Positions 20,883 to 31,152 are shown, counted from the stretch's first letter. The stretch is 64,000 nucleotides of DNA from Steroidobacter agaridevorans (GCF_009932555.1 NZ_BLJO01000004.1:227149-291148), one strand, 5' to 3'. The notes: a model not told the origin generated them from the sequence alone. Translations and numbers: made by a program.

Positions 20883-20972
20883 GATCGGTCGTCCGTGGCT
20901 CGTTCAGCTGCAGAAAATATCTCAGGTCGACGCAACGGGGTGAGGCATGCTTGGCAATTCGAGGAACGGGCG

Positions 20973-21821
20973 ATGAAACGGATCTTTGCACTGGTGGGCC
21001 TGCTGCTGGCGCTGGGCGTGCATGCGGCGTCGGATGTGTTATCGCCCCAGCAATTCACGGAAGAATTCAGGGCGGCGCTCGCGGCAGCTTTGCCGGATGC
21101 GACGGTTGCCGTCGTCGAGCCGCTGCATCTGACGATCAAGGCGCCGGAAGGGGAAACAGCGCGCGCGTTTCTCGACAATGCCTATAGCGAATATTCGCGC
21201 GCGCCTGAAGACAAGTCGGACGTGATTGCACGCTACGTCGCCTCGTTCGCCGAGAGCACGAAGGAGCCGGGGCCGCTGGATCCACAGCAAATCGTGCCGG
21301 TGGTCAAAGATCGCGCGTGGTCGAAAGAGGCGCGACGCGCCGCCAGAGCGCGCGGCGGCAAGGCGCCCGCGGAGCAGGTGATCGAGGAGTTGAACGATGA
21401 CCTGGTGATCGTCTACGCCGAAGACACTCCGCAGAACATCCGTTATTTCGGCCCGAAGGATCTGCAGGAAGCCGGCGTACAGAAAGACAAGCTGCGGGCG
21501 CTGGCGATCGAGAATCTGCGCCGGATCCTGCCGCATCACGAAGCTGTGAAGGGGCCGCTGGTCTCCATGATGACCGCGGGCAGCGATTATGTGCCGAGCT
21601 TGCTGTTGCTCGATGAGGTCTGGAGCGCCGAGGAGCTCGGCGTCGAGGGCGAGATCGTCATCGCGGTGCCGACGCGCGATGTGCTGTTGTTCACCGGCTC
21701 GAACAACAAGGAAGGCGTAAAGAAGCTCCGCGAGCTGGCCAAGAAGACCGCCGCCGACGGCCCGTACTCACTCACCGATCGGTTGTTTGTTTATCGCGGC
21801 GGGAAGTTCGAGCGCTTCTAG
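20973..21821 (+). CDS. DUF1444-like exported protein
   Basis: This is a 282-residue protein with an apparent signal peptide (MKRIFALVGLLLALGVHA). The body resembles the DUF1444 family (YtpQ-like): TPQNIRYFGPKDLQEAG, then a long helix with ENLRRILP, and a C-terminal half with TAGSDYVPSLLLLDEVW and VPTRDVLLFTGSNN. The function of the family is unknown. The ATG at 20973 is preceded by GAGGAA. The alternative upstream start at 20895 would bury the signal sequence. It is divergent from the CPBP gene and convergent with arfB. Confidence 0.75.
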   Translation: MKRIFALVGLLLALGVHAASDVLSPQQFTEEFRAALAAALPDATVAVVEPLHLTIKAPEGETARAFLDNAYSEYSRAPEDKSDVIARYVASFAESTKEPGPLDPQQIVPVVKDRAWSKEARRAARARGGKAPAEQVIEELNDDLVIVYAEDTPQNIRYFGPKDLQEAGVQKDKLRALAIENLRRILPHHEAVKGPLVSMMTAGSDYVPSLLLLDEVWSAEELGVEGEIVIAVPTRDVLLFTGSNNKEGVKKLRELAKKTAADGPYSLTDRLFVYRGGKFERF

Positions 21822-21834
21822 GAGACGGCGCGGG

Positions 21835-22251
21835 TCACCAGTCGTGCGTGACCTTCCGTCCTTTCTTCACGTCGCTGCGCTTCTGTTTGCCTTCCAGCCG
21901 TCGTTCCTTCGACGCGCGAGTCGGCTTGGTCGCCTTGCGAACGCGAGGCTCGATGCGGGCTTGGGCGATCATCTCGCCCAGCCGTTCCAGCGCGTCGCGT
22001 TTGTTATGTTCCTGCGTGCGGAAGCGCTGCGCGCTGATGACGATCACGTCGTCGCTGGTGAGCCGGCGGCCGGCGAGGGTGCGCAGGCGAGCGCGAACGC
22101 GCTCCGGCAACGCGGGCCATAACTTCAAGTCGCAGCGGAGTTGGGCCGCGGTGGCGACCTTGTTGACGTTCTGTCCGCCTGGGCCTCCGGAGCGGATGAA
22201 GCGCAGGTCGATGGCTTCTTCCGGGATGCCCAGCTCATTCTCGAGCGCCAT
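21835..22251 (-). CDS. arfB: Alternative ribosome-rescue factor ArfB (YaeJ/ICT1 family)
   Basis: ArfB hydrolyses peptidyl-tRNA on ribosomes stalled at mRNA 3' ends. The 138-residue protein has the catalytic GGQ (residues 25-27) in RSGGPGGQNVNKV and a long Lys/Arg-rich C-terminal tail (residues 105-136) that in homologues enters the empty mRNA channel. ATG at 22251 is 2 nt after the mscS stop, so the two are probably cotranscribed. It lacks the stop-codon recognition domains of release factors, which rules out RF1/RF2. Confidence 0.93.
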   Translation of the reverse strand: MALENELGIPEEAIDLRFIRSGGPGGQNVNKVATAAQLRCDLKLWPALPERVRARLRTLAGRRLTSDDVIVISAQRFRTQEHNKRDALERLGEMIAQARIEPRVRKATKPTRASKERRLEGKQKRSDVKKGRKVTHDW

Positions 22252-22253
22252 GA

Positions 22254-23570
22254 TCAAACATCGCGCGCGACCGGGCCGCGCTCGCGCATTTCCAGAATGA
22301 CTTCGCGCTGGGCGACCGGAATGATGATGTCGTTCTCCTTGAACAGCCGCCAGATGGCGCGATTCGCTTCGGAGCGCACGTTGTTCACGCCCTCCTGCGG
22401 ATCGGCGATCCAGAAGCGCAGCTCCAGGTCGAAACCGTAATCGTTGAAGCCCATCATGCGCGACACCGGCTTGGGATCGCGCAGGATGCGAGGCTGGTCC
22501 TCCGCCGCCTTGAGCAGCAGCTCCAGCGCCTTCTCCGGATCGCACTTGTAACTGACGCGCACGGGCAGCTTGAGGCGAACGCGCGGATCGGTATAGCTCC
22601 AGTTGATCACCGGACTGGTGATCAAATTCTGGTTCGGCACCAGCGTCTCGACGCCGTCGCGGTCGCGCACGACGACGTAACGGCCGCGCAGCTCCTGCAC
22701 CCAGCCGAAGCCTTCGGTGCTGGTGCCGGTCGTGCCCGTGAAGCTGATGACATCGCCCGGCTTGATCGAGCGATCCATCAGCAGCACGAAGCCGCTGACG
22801 AAGTTCGCCGCGATGGCTTGCAGGCCGAAGCCCAGGCCGATGCCGAGCGCGCCGGTGAAAATGTTCAGGGTGGTGAGATCCAGGCCCGCGGCATTCAGGC
22901 CCAGCAGGATCGACAAGCCGATCAGGAACGCCTGCGAGAACTTCGCAATGCCGATGCGCATGCTGAGCGCGAGACCCTGCATCGACATCAGCCGCCGCTC
23001 GAACCAGCGCGCGATCCACACCGCGACCAGGATGAACGCGCCGACAGTGAACAGGATCTTGATCACCGACCACAGCGTGATGCGCCGGTTGCCGGCGTTG
23101 ATGCCGACGCTGTCGAATGCCTGCACCAGCGGATCGAACCAGCCCAGCACGTGCAGCGCCAGCAAGCTCCAGATCGCGAACGTGATGAAGTTGCCCCAGC
23201 CCTTGGTGCGGTTGCCGAGCGACACGCGCACCACATAGACGGCGAAGCGGATCAGCAGCAGCAGGCCGGACAGTGTGATCGCCAGGTCGACCAGCTTGCT
23301 GTCGGCCTTGAGCGCATGCAAAGCGCCGCCGAATGCCGCAATGAGCACCAGCGCCGCGAGGTGCGGAGCGGTGATCATCAGCGCTTCGGTCAGGCGTGCC
23401 TGAAACCCGGTCTGCACCAGCGCAAGCTTGCCGCGCTCGGTATTGCGCACCTGCCGGCCGAACCACCAGGCCACCAGAATGGCGATGGCGATCGCTGCCA
23501 GTTGCAGAAGCGATGTAGGAGTGAGCAGGGCCTCCAGAGCCAGGCCTGCGTTATGCAGCAATTCCTGCAT
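22254..23570 (-). CDS. MscS-family mechanosensitive ion channel
   Basis: This is a 438-residue inner-membrane channel likely to release solutes on hypo-osmotic shock. About four or five helices precede the MscS core, whose pore-lining and beta-domain sequence is seen in GALGIGLGFGLQAIAANFVS followed by DRSIKPGDVI. The C-terminal cytoplasmic domain ends with FWIADPQEGVNNVRSEANR. It is the third gene of a minus-strand run (DUF3301, YdcH-like, mscS, arfB) with short gaps. The longer N-terminal membrane part distinguishes it from minimal E. coli MscS. Confidence 0.92.
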   Translation of the reverse strand: MQELLHNAGLALEALLTPTSLLQLAAIAIAILVAWWFGRQVRNTERGKLALVQTGFQARLTEALMITAPHLAALVLIAAFGGALHALKADSKLVDLAITLSGLLLLIRFAVYVVRVSLGNRTKGWGNFITFAIWSLLALHVLGWFDPLVQAFDSVGINAGNRRITLWSVIKILFTVGAFILVAVWIARWFERRLMSMQGLALSMRIGIAKFSQAFLIGLSILLGLNAAGLDLTTLNIFTGALGIGLGFGLQAIAANFVSGFVLLMDRSIKPGDVISFTGTTGTSTEGFGWVQELRGRYVVVRDRDGVETLVPNQNLITSPVINWSYTDPRVRLKLPVRVSYKCDPEKALELLLKAAEDQPRILRDPKPVSRMMGFNDYGFDLELRFWIADPQEGVNNVRSEANRAIWRLFKENDIIIPVAQREVILEMRERGPVARDV

Positions 23571-23579
23571 GAGTGGGGA

Positions 23580-23804
23580 TCAAGCGTTGAGGTCGGGGAT
23601 CAGCTCGCTTTCCAGGCGGGCGATCTGGTCCTTCAACATGAGTTTTCGTTTCTTGAGGCGTCGCAGTTGCACTTCGTTGACGTACAAGTCCATCTGCAAC
23701 CGGTGGATGACGTCATCCAGGTCGCGATGCTCGATGCGTAACTCCCGCAGCCGCTCCAGGCGACGGAAAGTTTCAGTCTCGACGTTGTTTTCCGCTTCGC
23801 TCAT
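23580..23804 (-). CDS. YdcH-like small coiled-coil protein (DUF465)
   Basis: This is a 74-residue, highly charged, helical protein: RRLERLRELRIEHRDLDDVI then a second helix RRLKKRKLMLKDQIARLE. The pattern matches DUF465/YdcH proteins, whose function is not settled. ATG at 23804 (MSEAENN) is preferred over one nine codons upstream. It is 9 nt upstream of mscS and 26 nt downstream of the DUF3301 gene. Confidence 0.78.
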   Translation of the reverse strand: MSEAENNVETETFRRLERLRELRIEHRDLDDVIHRLQMDLYVNEVQLRRLKKRKLMLKDQIARLESELIPDLNA

Positions 23805-23830
23805 CGGCGCGTACTTTAGCGCAAGCCGCA

Positions 23831-24367
23831 CTACTGATGGTGATCCTGACCGTTTGTGTGGTCGGTCGCGCCCGTGCGCCGCTGTGAGGGCGGTTGCTGT
23901 TGTTCGGTCCCGCGGCGACGCGCACGCCAGTCCGCAAGGTCGAAGACCTGGGCGCTTTCCACCGGGCCGGGCGCCGGAGGTTCGGCGGGCGGTGGCGGAG
24001 TGAAGGTCGCCGACAGCGAAATCGATGGCGCCGGCGGCTGCGGCTGACCGCGCCGCTCCTCGCCGGGTGCGTAACCTACTGACTCGACGCGCCGACCGAG
24101 CAATATGACGAATCCTTGACGCCGCTCGATACTGTTGGCGGTGTAATCGAACACGTACGTTCTACGGATGGCGAGTTGACCCTGCTCACGGGTGAACGCC
24201 AGTCGCGCGAATGCGACAGTACCGTCCAGGAATTGCAGGCTCAGGCGCTGGCAGGCCTCCATGGCCGCGGCATTGGCGCGTTCACGGGCCGCGAGACTGT
24301 CCCGCAGGAACCAAAGACCTGCGGCGCTCATCACGATCAGCACCAGTGCGCCCCAACCCAATTGCAT
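23831..24367 (-). CDS. DUF3301 family membrane-anchored protein
   Basis: This is a 178-residue protein with one N-terminal membrane helix (WGALVLIVMSAAGLWFL) followed by ARERANAAAMEACQRLSLQFLDGTVAF, the conserved block of DUF3301 proteins, and an FDYTANSIERRQGFVILLG strand region. The C-terminal 60 residues are Pro/Gln/Arg-rich and look disordered. The function is unknown. It is the first gene of a minus-strand run and is divergent from the nucleotidase gene. Confidence 0.78.
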   Translation of the reverse strand: MQLGWGALVLIVMSAAGLWFLRDSLAARERANAAAMEACQRLSLQFLDGTVAFARLAFTREQGQLAIRRTYVFDYTANSIERRQGFVILLGRRVESVGYAPGEERRGQPQPPAPSISLSATFTPPPPAEPPAPGPVESAQVFDLADWRARRRGTEQQQPPSQRRTGATDHTNGQDHHQ

Positions 24368-24494
24368 TAACCCGCATCCCCCGACATTGCCGACTCAAGC
24401 TGCCACAAAGGTTGCCCTATCATACGGCCACCCGCCGCCGCCACGAACCGAGAATTTGCGCTTGAGCTCCTCCCTGATTTCCGCAGCCCGGTCC

Positions 24495-25166
24495 GTGGCT
24501 TCCCTGCCGCGCTGGCAGGCTATCGATACTGTGTTGCTGGACATGGACGGCACGCTGCTGGACCTGCGATTTGACAATTATTTCTGGCTGGATCTGGTTC
24601 CGGAGCGTTACGCCGCCAAGCACGGACTGACACTGGACGAGGCACGCGAGGTGTTGCGCCCGATGTTCGCGGACCGGCAGGGCACGTTGGACTGGTACTG
24701 CACGGATTTCTGGACGCGCGCGCTGTCGCTGGATATCGCCGGCATGAAGCGCGAAGTGTGCGAACACGTGCGGTTCCTGCCGGGCGCGGAGGAATTTCTG
24801 CGCGCGTTACGAGAGAAGGACGTGCGCATCGCGTTGGTAACCAATGCGCATCGCGACTCGTTGAAAGTGAAGGCGACCCAGACCGGCTTGCTGAACTATT
24901 TCGACGTGGTGTTCAGCTCGCACAGCTTCGGCATGCCGAAGGAACATCCGGCGTTCTGGCAGCAGCTCGAAGCGGCATTGGGATTCGATCCGCAGCGGAC
25001 GTTGTTTGTCGATGACAGTCACTCGGTGCTGCGCGCCGCGAAGAACCACGGCATCGCGCACATCTTCGCCATTTCGAAGCCGGATTCCGGGATGGACAAG
25101 CGCGAGGTCACGGAATTCATGTCGGTCGAAGCCGTGAGCCATCTGCTCGGCGAGCTGGCTGAATAA
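24495..25166 (+). CDS. yrfG: HAD-family nucleotidase, GMP/IMP type (YrfG-like)
   Basis: YrfG-type HAD enzymes dephosphorylate GMP and IMP. The reading IDTVLLDMDGTLLDLRFDNYFW holds the DxDGT nucleophile motif; LVTNAH is motif II, MPKEHPAFWQ carries the motif III lysine, and LFVDDSHSVLRAA is motif IV. The length of about 223 residues fits. The start is uncertain: the GTG at 24495 leaves a family-like N-terminus, while TTG at 24456 or 24462 would add 11-13 residues. It is divergent from DUF3301 and convergent with rhlB. Confidence 0.85.
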   Translation: MASLPRWQAIDTVLLDMDGTLLDLRFDNYFWLDLVPERYAAKHGLTLDEAREVLRPMFADRQGTLDWYCTDFWTRALSLDIAGMKREVCEHVRFLPGAEEFLRALREKDVRIALVTNAHRDSLKVKATQTGLLNYFDVVFSSHSFGMPKEHPAFWQQLEAALGFDPQRTLFVDDSHSVLRAAKNHGIAHIFAISKPDSGMDKREVTEFMSVEAVSHLLGELAE

Positions 25167-25187
25167 CGCCGGCTCGCCGCGCTCCGA

Positions 25188-26702
25188 TCAAGTCGCTTCC
25201 GGCGCCGGCGGCGTGCCTGGGCTAGTGCTGTTCGAACGTTTGCTACGACGTCTGCGGCGTCTCTTTCTCGGCGGCGCTTCGTGCGCAGCTTCGCCGTTGG
25301 CTCCGCTCGCATCGGCTTCGTTGGAGACGACAGCCGCGGGCGCTTCTGCCGCGGGCGGACGAGGTGATGAATGACCACCGCCACTTCCACCACCACGACG
25401 CCGATCGCCACGGCCTCCACCGCCTCCGCGACCGCCGCCGCCTGAGCGACCACCACCGCCACGTCCTGGTTTGCCACGACCGCCGCCACCACCGAAGCGA
25501 CGTCTCGGCAGTGGAGCAGGGGAAACGATCTCGGGAAGCATGTCAGTTGCGACAGCCGCGACGGGCAGCTTGCGACCGATGTACGCCTCGATGTCCGGCA
25601 GGGAAATCACGTACTCCTCGCAACCGAAGCTGATCGCATCGCCTTCGGTGCCGGCGCGCGCGGTTCGGCCGATGCGATGCACGTAGTCCTCGGGATCCTG
25701 CGGCAAATCGTAGTTGAATACGTGACTCACATCGGGAATGTGCAAACCGCGCGAAGCGACGTCGGTGCCGATGAGAACCGCGAGCGTGCCTTCATGAAAA
25801 TCACGAAGCATTCGCAGGCGTTTGCGCTGAGGCACGTCGCCTGAAATCGCTTCGGCGTTGATGCCATTGCCGCGCAACAGCCCTTCGATTTCCTCGGCCG
25901 CGCGTCGGGTGTTCACGAACACCATACTGCGGCGCGGGTCCATGTGCTTGAGCAAGCCGACCAACAAGCGCGGCTTCTCATCGTTGGATGGGTAGTAGAT
26001 CACCTGACGGACGCGATCCACCGTCATCTTGTCCGGCTCGATGCGCACCAGCGTCGGCTCGTTCATGTGCTCGTAGGCGAGCTCGAGCACGCGATGGGAG
26101 AGCGTTGCCGAGAACAACATGTTGAGACGGGCTTGAGGATCCGGCAGCCGCCTCAATATGTAGCGGATATCCGCGATGAAGCCGAGATCGAACATGCGAT
26201 CGGCCTCATCCAGCACCAGCACTTGCACCGAGCGCAGGTCGATCACCTTCTGTTTGACGAAGTCGATGATGCGGCCGGGCGTGCCCATGAGAATGTCGAC
26301 GCCCTGCTCGAGGTGATGCTTCTGTTTCTCGTAGTCGACGCCGCCGAAGGCGAGGCCGAGTTGCAGGCCCGTGTGCGAGCCGAGCACCTCGGCGTCGCGA
26401 TGGATCTGGACAGCGAGCTCGCGCGTTGGGGCGATGATCAAAGCCCGCGGTGCATTCAAGCTGCGCGACGCCGGAGCAGGCTCGCGCATCAGTCGCGCGT
26501 ACATCGCTACTAGAAATGCCGCGGTTTTCCCCGTTCCTGTTTGCGCCTGCCCGGCTACATCGAGCCCGGCAAGAGCTTGCGGCAGGGTTTGTGCCTGGAT
26601 GGGCGTGCAACGCTCGAACGAGGCGTCAGCCAGTCCTTTCTGCAGAGCTTCCGGCAGATGCAGGCTCGAGAAGGACAGCTCGGTTAAGTGCGAATCAGCC
26701 AT
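25188..26702 (-). CDS. rhlB: DEAD-box ATP-dependent RNA helicase RhlB
   Basis: RhlB unwinds RNA in mRNA decay. The 504-residue protein has the Q-motif region [13 protein letters not shown], Walker [16 protein letters not shown], and the C-terminal [10 protein letters not shown]. The divergent position to trxA-rho is the standard one for rhlB. After about residue 405 the protein becomes an RGG/G-rich stretch followed by a basic tail ([13 protein letters not shown]). This is longer than the E. coli tail and probably binds RNA. ATG at 26702 is chosen because it gives the family N-terminus; the frame runs 18 codons further upstream. Confidence 0.93.
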   Translation of the reverse strand: MADSHLTELSFSSLHLPEALQKGLADASFERCTPIQAQTLPQALAGLDVAGQAQTGTGKTAAFLVAMYARLMREPAPASRSLNAPRALIIAPTRELAVQIHRDAEVLGSHTGLQLGLAFGGVDYEKQKHHLEQGVDILMGTPGRIIDFVKQKVIDLRSVQVLVLDEADRMFDLGFIADIRYILRRLPDPQARLNMLFSATLSHRVLELAYEHMNEPTLVRIEPDKMTVDRVRQVIYYPSNDEKPRLLVGLLKHMDPRRSMVFVNTRRAAEEIEGLLRGNGINAEAISGDVPQRKRLRMLRDFHEGTLAVLIGTDVASRGLHIPDVSHVFNYDLPQDPEDYVHRIGRTARAGTEGDAISFGCEEYVISLPDIEAYIGRKLPVAAVATDMLPEIVSPAPLPRRRFGGGGGRGKPGRGGGGRSGGGGRGGGGGRGDRRRGGGSGGGHSSPRPPAAEAPAAVVSNEADASGANGEAAHEAPPRKRRRRRRSKRSNSTSPGTPPAPEAT

Positions 26703-26827
26703 TCGATATGATTTACCCGGTGGAAGAGAGGGGGGCGCTTGCAAATTGCCAGGCACCCGGTTTTAATAAGCCTCAACGAAGCGGACTCATCCGCACCTGC
26801 CCCGAACGGAGCACAGGCTCCAAGCCC

Positions 26828-26905
26828 CTCGAAGTCGTATCCCTCAGCGGAGTATCTCATTCGATACTCATGAGGGTGCTCAGGGGGATACTCAAGCGGA
26901 CACTC
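26828..26905. repeat. Degenerate tandem array with about 12-nt period
   Basis: On the minus strand the units begin GAGTGTCC, GAGTATCC, GAGCACCC, GAGTATCG, GAGATACTCC, GAGGGATA and GAGGGG. The CTC trinucleotide on the plus strand ends at 26905, 26893, 26881, 26869, 26858, 26845 and 26830, giving spacings of 12, 12, 12, 11, 13 and 15. Two units in opposite orientation create an inverted repeat GAGTATC/GATACTC at 26850-26869, extended by CCCTCA/TGAGGG at 26841-26846 and 26871-26876. Confidence 0.6.
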
Positions 26906-27159
26906 GACCGGAAGGGGCGAGTAACTGGCTTTAGCTTTAGCAGACTGGCTTACATCGAGCACGAGCACCGCTCACACAGATTTTTCCGAAGCATTCACGC
27001 GGCCTTCGTATGGAGTTCGGCCCAAGGCAATCAAGTCACTAGGCCCGGGCATTGTGCCCGACCGGACACGTTCAAGCCACCCGGTCATTTCTGCCGACCC
27101 ATATGGCGCGTCGCCGCCCACATTCACACGCATGACCGAACCGAAGGTTTGAGTCGCTC

Positions 27160-27198
27160 CAATTCCACACCACCCGCCTATTTCATTCCATCACCCCC
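27160..27198 (+). promoter_or_regulatory. C-rich, G-poor leader tract, possible Rho-utilisation site
   Basis: In the 40 nt from 27161 to 27200 I count 19 C and 3 G, the composition expected of a rut site in the transcript. It lies just before the trxA start in an operon that also encodes Rho. Autoregulation of rho by termination in its own leader is known in E. coli; its use here is inference. Confidence 0.4.
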
Positions 27199-27210
27199 GG
27201 AGAGTTTCTG

Positions 27211-27536
27211 GTGAGCAGCGAGACGATTGTGCATGTCACCGACGCCAGCTTCGAAGATGACGTCGTCAAGGCCAAGGGCCCGGTCCTGCTGGACTTCTGG
27301 GCGGAATGGTGCGGGCCCTGCAAGATGATCGCGCCGATGCTGAACGAGATCGCGACCGAATATAAAGAGAAAGTCACGATCGCCAAGCTCAACATCGACG
27401 AGAACCCCAAGACGCCGCAGCGCTTCGCCGTGCGCGGCATTCCCACCCTGATTCTCTTCAAGAACGGTCAGGTCGAAGGCCAGAAGGTGGGAGCCCTCCG
27501 TAAATCAGACCTGGCCGCATTTCTGGACAGCAAACT

Positions 27537-27540
<4 letters not shown>
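27211..27540 (+). CDS. trxA: Thioredoxin
   Basis: Thioredoxin 1 is the general cytoplasmic disulfide reductant. The 109-residue protein has the active site WCGPC (Cys34, Cys37), the cis-Pro in [12 protein letters not shown] and the full thioredoxin fold length. GTG at 27211 is preceded by GGAGAG. Its stop overlaps the rho start by 4 nt (GTGA). The rhlB / trxA-rho arrangement is conserved in Gammaproteobacteria. Confidence 0.95.
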
Positions 27541-29036
<1,496 letters not shown>

Positions 29037-29274
29037 ACCAGCGCACCGGTACCACCCCCTCCCCAAGGGGGGCAGGGCTTGGGCAGGGAGGCCCTGATGC
29101 AGCGGGCACATGGACGTGCAGGAGCTGCCCGGTGTGCGGTCCCTCACAGATTCCGCATTTGTATGTGTAGTCCACGATGGCTCGGTGCCGTCGATGCGAA
29201 ACCGTTCTCTGTTCCCATTCGGGGGACGGACTTAACTTGCGTCAACTCCAAAACCCTACGGAATCGAGGGGAAG

Positions 29275-29290
29275 GCCGGGTAATCCCGGC
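29275..29290 (+). promoter_or_regulatory. Perfect hairpin 11 nt upstream of the EAL-GGDEF gene start
   Basis: GCCGGG, TAAT and CCCGGC form a 6-bp GC stem, followed by the short palindrome GCAACAGTTGC and then the ATG at 29302. No Shine-Dalgarno sequence is visible. The structure could influence translation, but a role is not shown. Confidence 0.35.
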
Positions 29291-29301
29291 AACAGTTGCG
29301 C

Positions 29302-31152
29302 ATGTCCGACCCACGTCCCGACTCGCCGACGCTACGCCTGCGCCGATTGGATGCATCGGCGCTGGAGCTCGCGGAGCTCATGCGCGAGGGACGCGTCACA
29401 ACCCTGTTTCAGCCCATCGTCGACCCGCGCTCGCGCGGCGTTTGCGGCTACGAAGCCCTGACCCGCGGCCCGTCCGACAGCTGGCTGCACGCCCCTCAGA
29501 ATCTGTTTGAAGCGGCCCGTCGCGCCGGCCTGAAGGTCGAGCTCGACTTCCTGTGCATGCAAAACGCCTTCAAGCGCTTCGTCGCGGCGCGCGTGTCCGG
29601 CCAGCTGTTCATCAATGTTTCGCCCGACACCATCTACGAGCATCCGAACTTCGCGCAGCGTTTCGTCGATCTGGCGAGCAGCGTCGGCATGCCCATGGAC
29701 CGTTGTGTCATCGAGCTGACCGAGGAAAGTCTGCTGGAAGACTACGACCGCCTGCGCTCTGCCATGCAGCGGTTGCGCGAGGTGGGCTGCGCCATTGCCA
29801 TCGACGATCTCGGGGCGGGCTCGTCGGGCCTGCGCACCTGGTCGGAGCTGAAGCCCGATTACGTGAAGATCGATCGTTATTTCGTCACCGGCATCGATGC
29901 CGACGCCACCAAGCTCGAGTTCGTGCGCTCCATGCTCGACATGGGCCGCGCCATGGGTTGTCGCGTCATCGCCGAAGGCGTCGAGACCGAGCGCGAATGC
30001 CGCGAGCTCGTGGATCTCGGCCTGGATCGGCTGCAAGGCCATTTGTTCGGCCGTCCCAGCTCGACGCCGGCCGTGGCGCTCCAGCAGGTGGAGTCGCTCG
30101 ATCGCTCCATCGTTACTTACACGGCGCTGCTCGCCGAGCACATCGCGACGTACGTGCCGCCGGTGCCGCCGGACATGCGTGTCACCGAAGTCGCCGATTT
30201 GTTCCGTGACAACCCCGAGCAACTGACGCTGCCGATCGTGCAGGAAGGCCGGCCGCTCGGCGTCGTGCGTCGCGAGCGCCTGTTCGATCTGCTCGCCAAG
30301 CCGTTGCATCCGGAGATCTTCAACAAGAAGCCGGTTACCGCGGTGATGGAGACGCCGACATTGCTCATCGACGGTCAGCTGCGCCTGGAGCAGGTGAGCC
30401 GCCTGGTGACGCAGAAGAGCCGGCCGCGGCTCACCGAAGAGTTCGTCATCACCAAAGACGGGCGCTATCACGGTCTGGGTCAGACCATCGACGTGCTACG
30501 GCTCATCACCGAACAGCAGCTGCAGTCGGCGAAACATTCCAATCCGCTGACGCTGCTGCCCGGCAACGCCGCGGTCCGCAGAAGCATCGACAAGCTCATC
30601 GAAGTGCGCAAACGTTTCATCGTCGCGTATTTCGATCTGGATTCCTTCAAGCCCTACAACGACGTGTATGGCTATGCGCACGGCGATCAGGTGATCCTGC
30701 ATCTGGCCGGGCTGCTCAAGGAGCATTTCTCGGCGCGGCTGGATTTCGTCGGTCACGTGGGCGGCGACGACTTTCTGGTCGTCATGCGTTCGGCCGACTG
30801 GCGCGAGCGCGTGGTGAATGTGCTGAACCGATTCAGCGAAACCGTCGCAGCGTTCTATTCGCCCGAGCATGCCTCGGCGAAGTCCATCACCGCGACCGAC
30901 CGCGACGGCCGCCCGCGCAAGTATCCCTTGCTCACCCTGTCCGTTGCCGCGCTGGATTCGGAGACTATCGGTGCGACCAGCGCCGATGCCGTTGCGCAGC
31001 TGCTCGCACACGTGAAGAAGTATGCCAAACAGCAGACCGGCAACAGCTTCGTGCTCCGAAGCGACGACCGAATCGTCGACCTGCTCGCCGCCGCCCGGCG
31101 CGCCTCGCAGGCCGACATGCTGCCGATGGAGCAGCTGATGAATAGCGCCTGA
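29302..31152 (+). CDS. EAL-CBS-GGDEF cyclic-di-GMP signalling protein
   Basis: This 616-residue cytoplasmic protein has an EAL phosphodiesterase domain at about 25-265, a CBS-pair region at about 290-395, and a C-terminal GGDEF-type domain at about 415-590. The EAL domain looks intact: EAL at 51-53, FINVSP, ELTEES, AIDDLGAG, DYVKID, AEGVET and QGHLFGRP. The GGDEF motif reads GGDDF (487-491), and an YFDLDSFKPYND metal-site block is present. The likely main activity is c-di-GMP breakdown, with the GGDDF domain perhaps sensory or weakly active. The ATG at 29302 is chosen over a TTG two codons earlier. Confidence 0.9.
   Translation: MSDPRPDSPTLRLRRLDASALELAELMREGRVTTLFQPIVDPRSRGVCGYEALTRGPSDSWLHAPQNLFEAARRAGLKVELDFLCMQNAFKRFVAARVSGQLFINVSPDTIYEHPNFAQRFVDLASSVGMPMDRCVIELTEESLLEDYDRLRSAMQRLREVGCAIAIDDLGAGSSGLRTWSELKPDYVKIDRYFVTGIDADATKLEFVRSMLDMGRAMGCRVIAEGVETERECRELVDLGLDRLQGHLFGRPSSTPAVALQQVESLDRSIVTYTALLAEHIATYVPPVPPDMRVTEVADLFRDNPEQLTLPIVQEGRPLGVVRRERLFDLLAKPLHPEIFNKKPVTAVMETPTLLIDGQLRLEQVSRLVTQKSRPRLTEEFVITKDGRYHGLGQTIDVLRLITEQQLQSAKHSNPLTLLPGNAAVRRSIDKLIEVRKRFIVAYFDLDSFKPYNDVYGYAHGDQVILHLAGLLKEHFSARLDFVGHVGGDDFLVVMRSADWRERVVNVLNRFSETVAAFYSPEHASAKSITATDRDGRPRKYPLLTLSVAALDSETIGATSADAVAQLLAHVKKYAKQQTGNSFVLRSDDRIVDLLAAARRASQADMLPMEQLMNSA

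Larger units (their letters stand above)
26703..27210. other. Long divergent intergenic region between rhlB and trxA-rho
   Basis: This 508-nt gap has no supported gene. It contains a 12-nt-period array of GAGTATC/GATACTC-type units (26828-26905), a 13-bp hairpin inside that array (26841-26876), and a C-rich, G-poor tract just before trxA (about 27160-27198). It should hold the promoters of both rhlB and trxA-rho. The length and content suggest long untranslated leaders with regulation. Confidence 0.6.

Noticed and set aside
26684..26968. Minus-strand 94-codon frame in the rhlB-trxA gap
   Set aside because: Its repeated residues (ECPLEYPPEHPHEY) simply reflect the 12-nt DNA array, and it overlaps the rhlB start in another frame.
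26450..27214. Long plus-strand frame covering rhlB start and the gap
   Set aside because: Antisense to rhlB and with no recognisable domains; ends at the trxA start by chance.
29302..31152. Minus-strand frames of up to 379 codons opposite the EAL-GGDEF gene
   Set aside because: His/Arg/Gln-rich translation typical of antisense frames in GC-rich genes; all signature motifs are on the plus strand.
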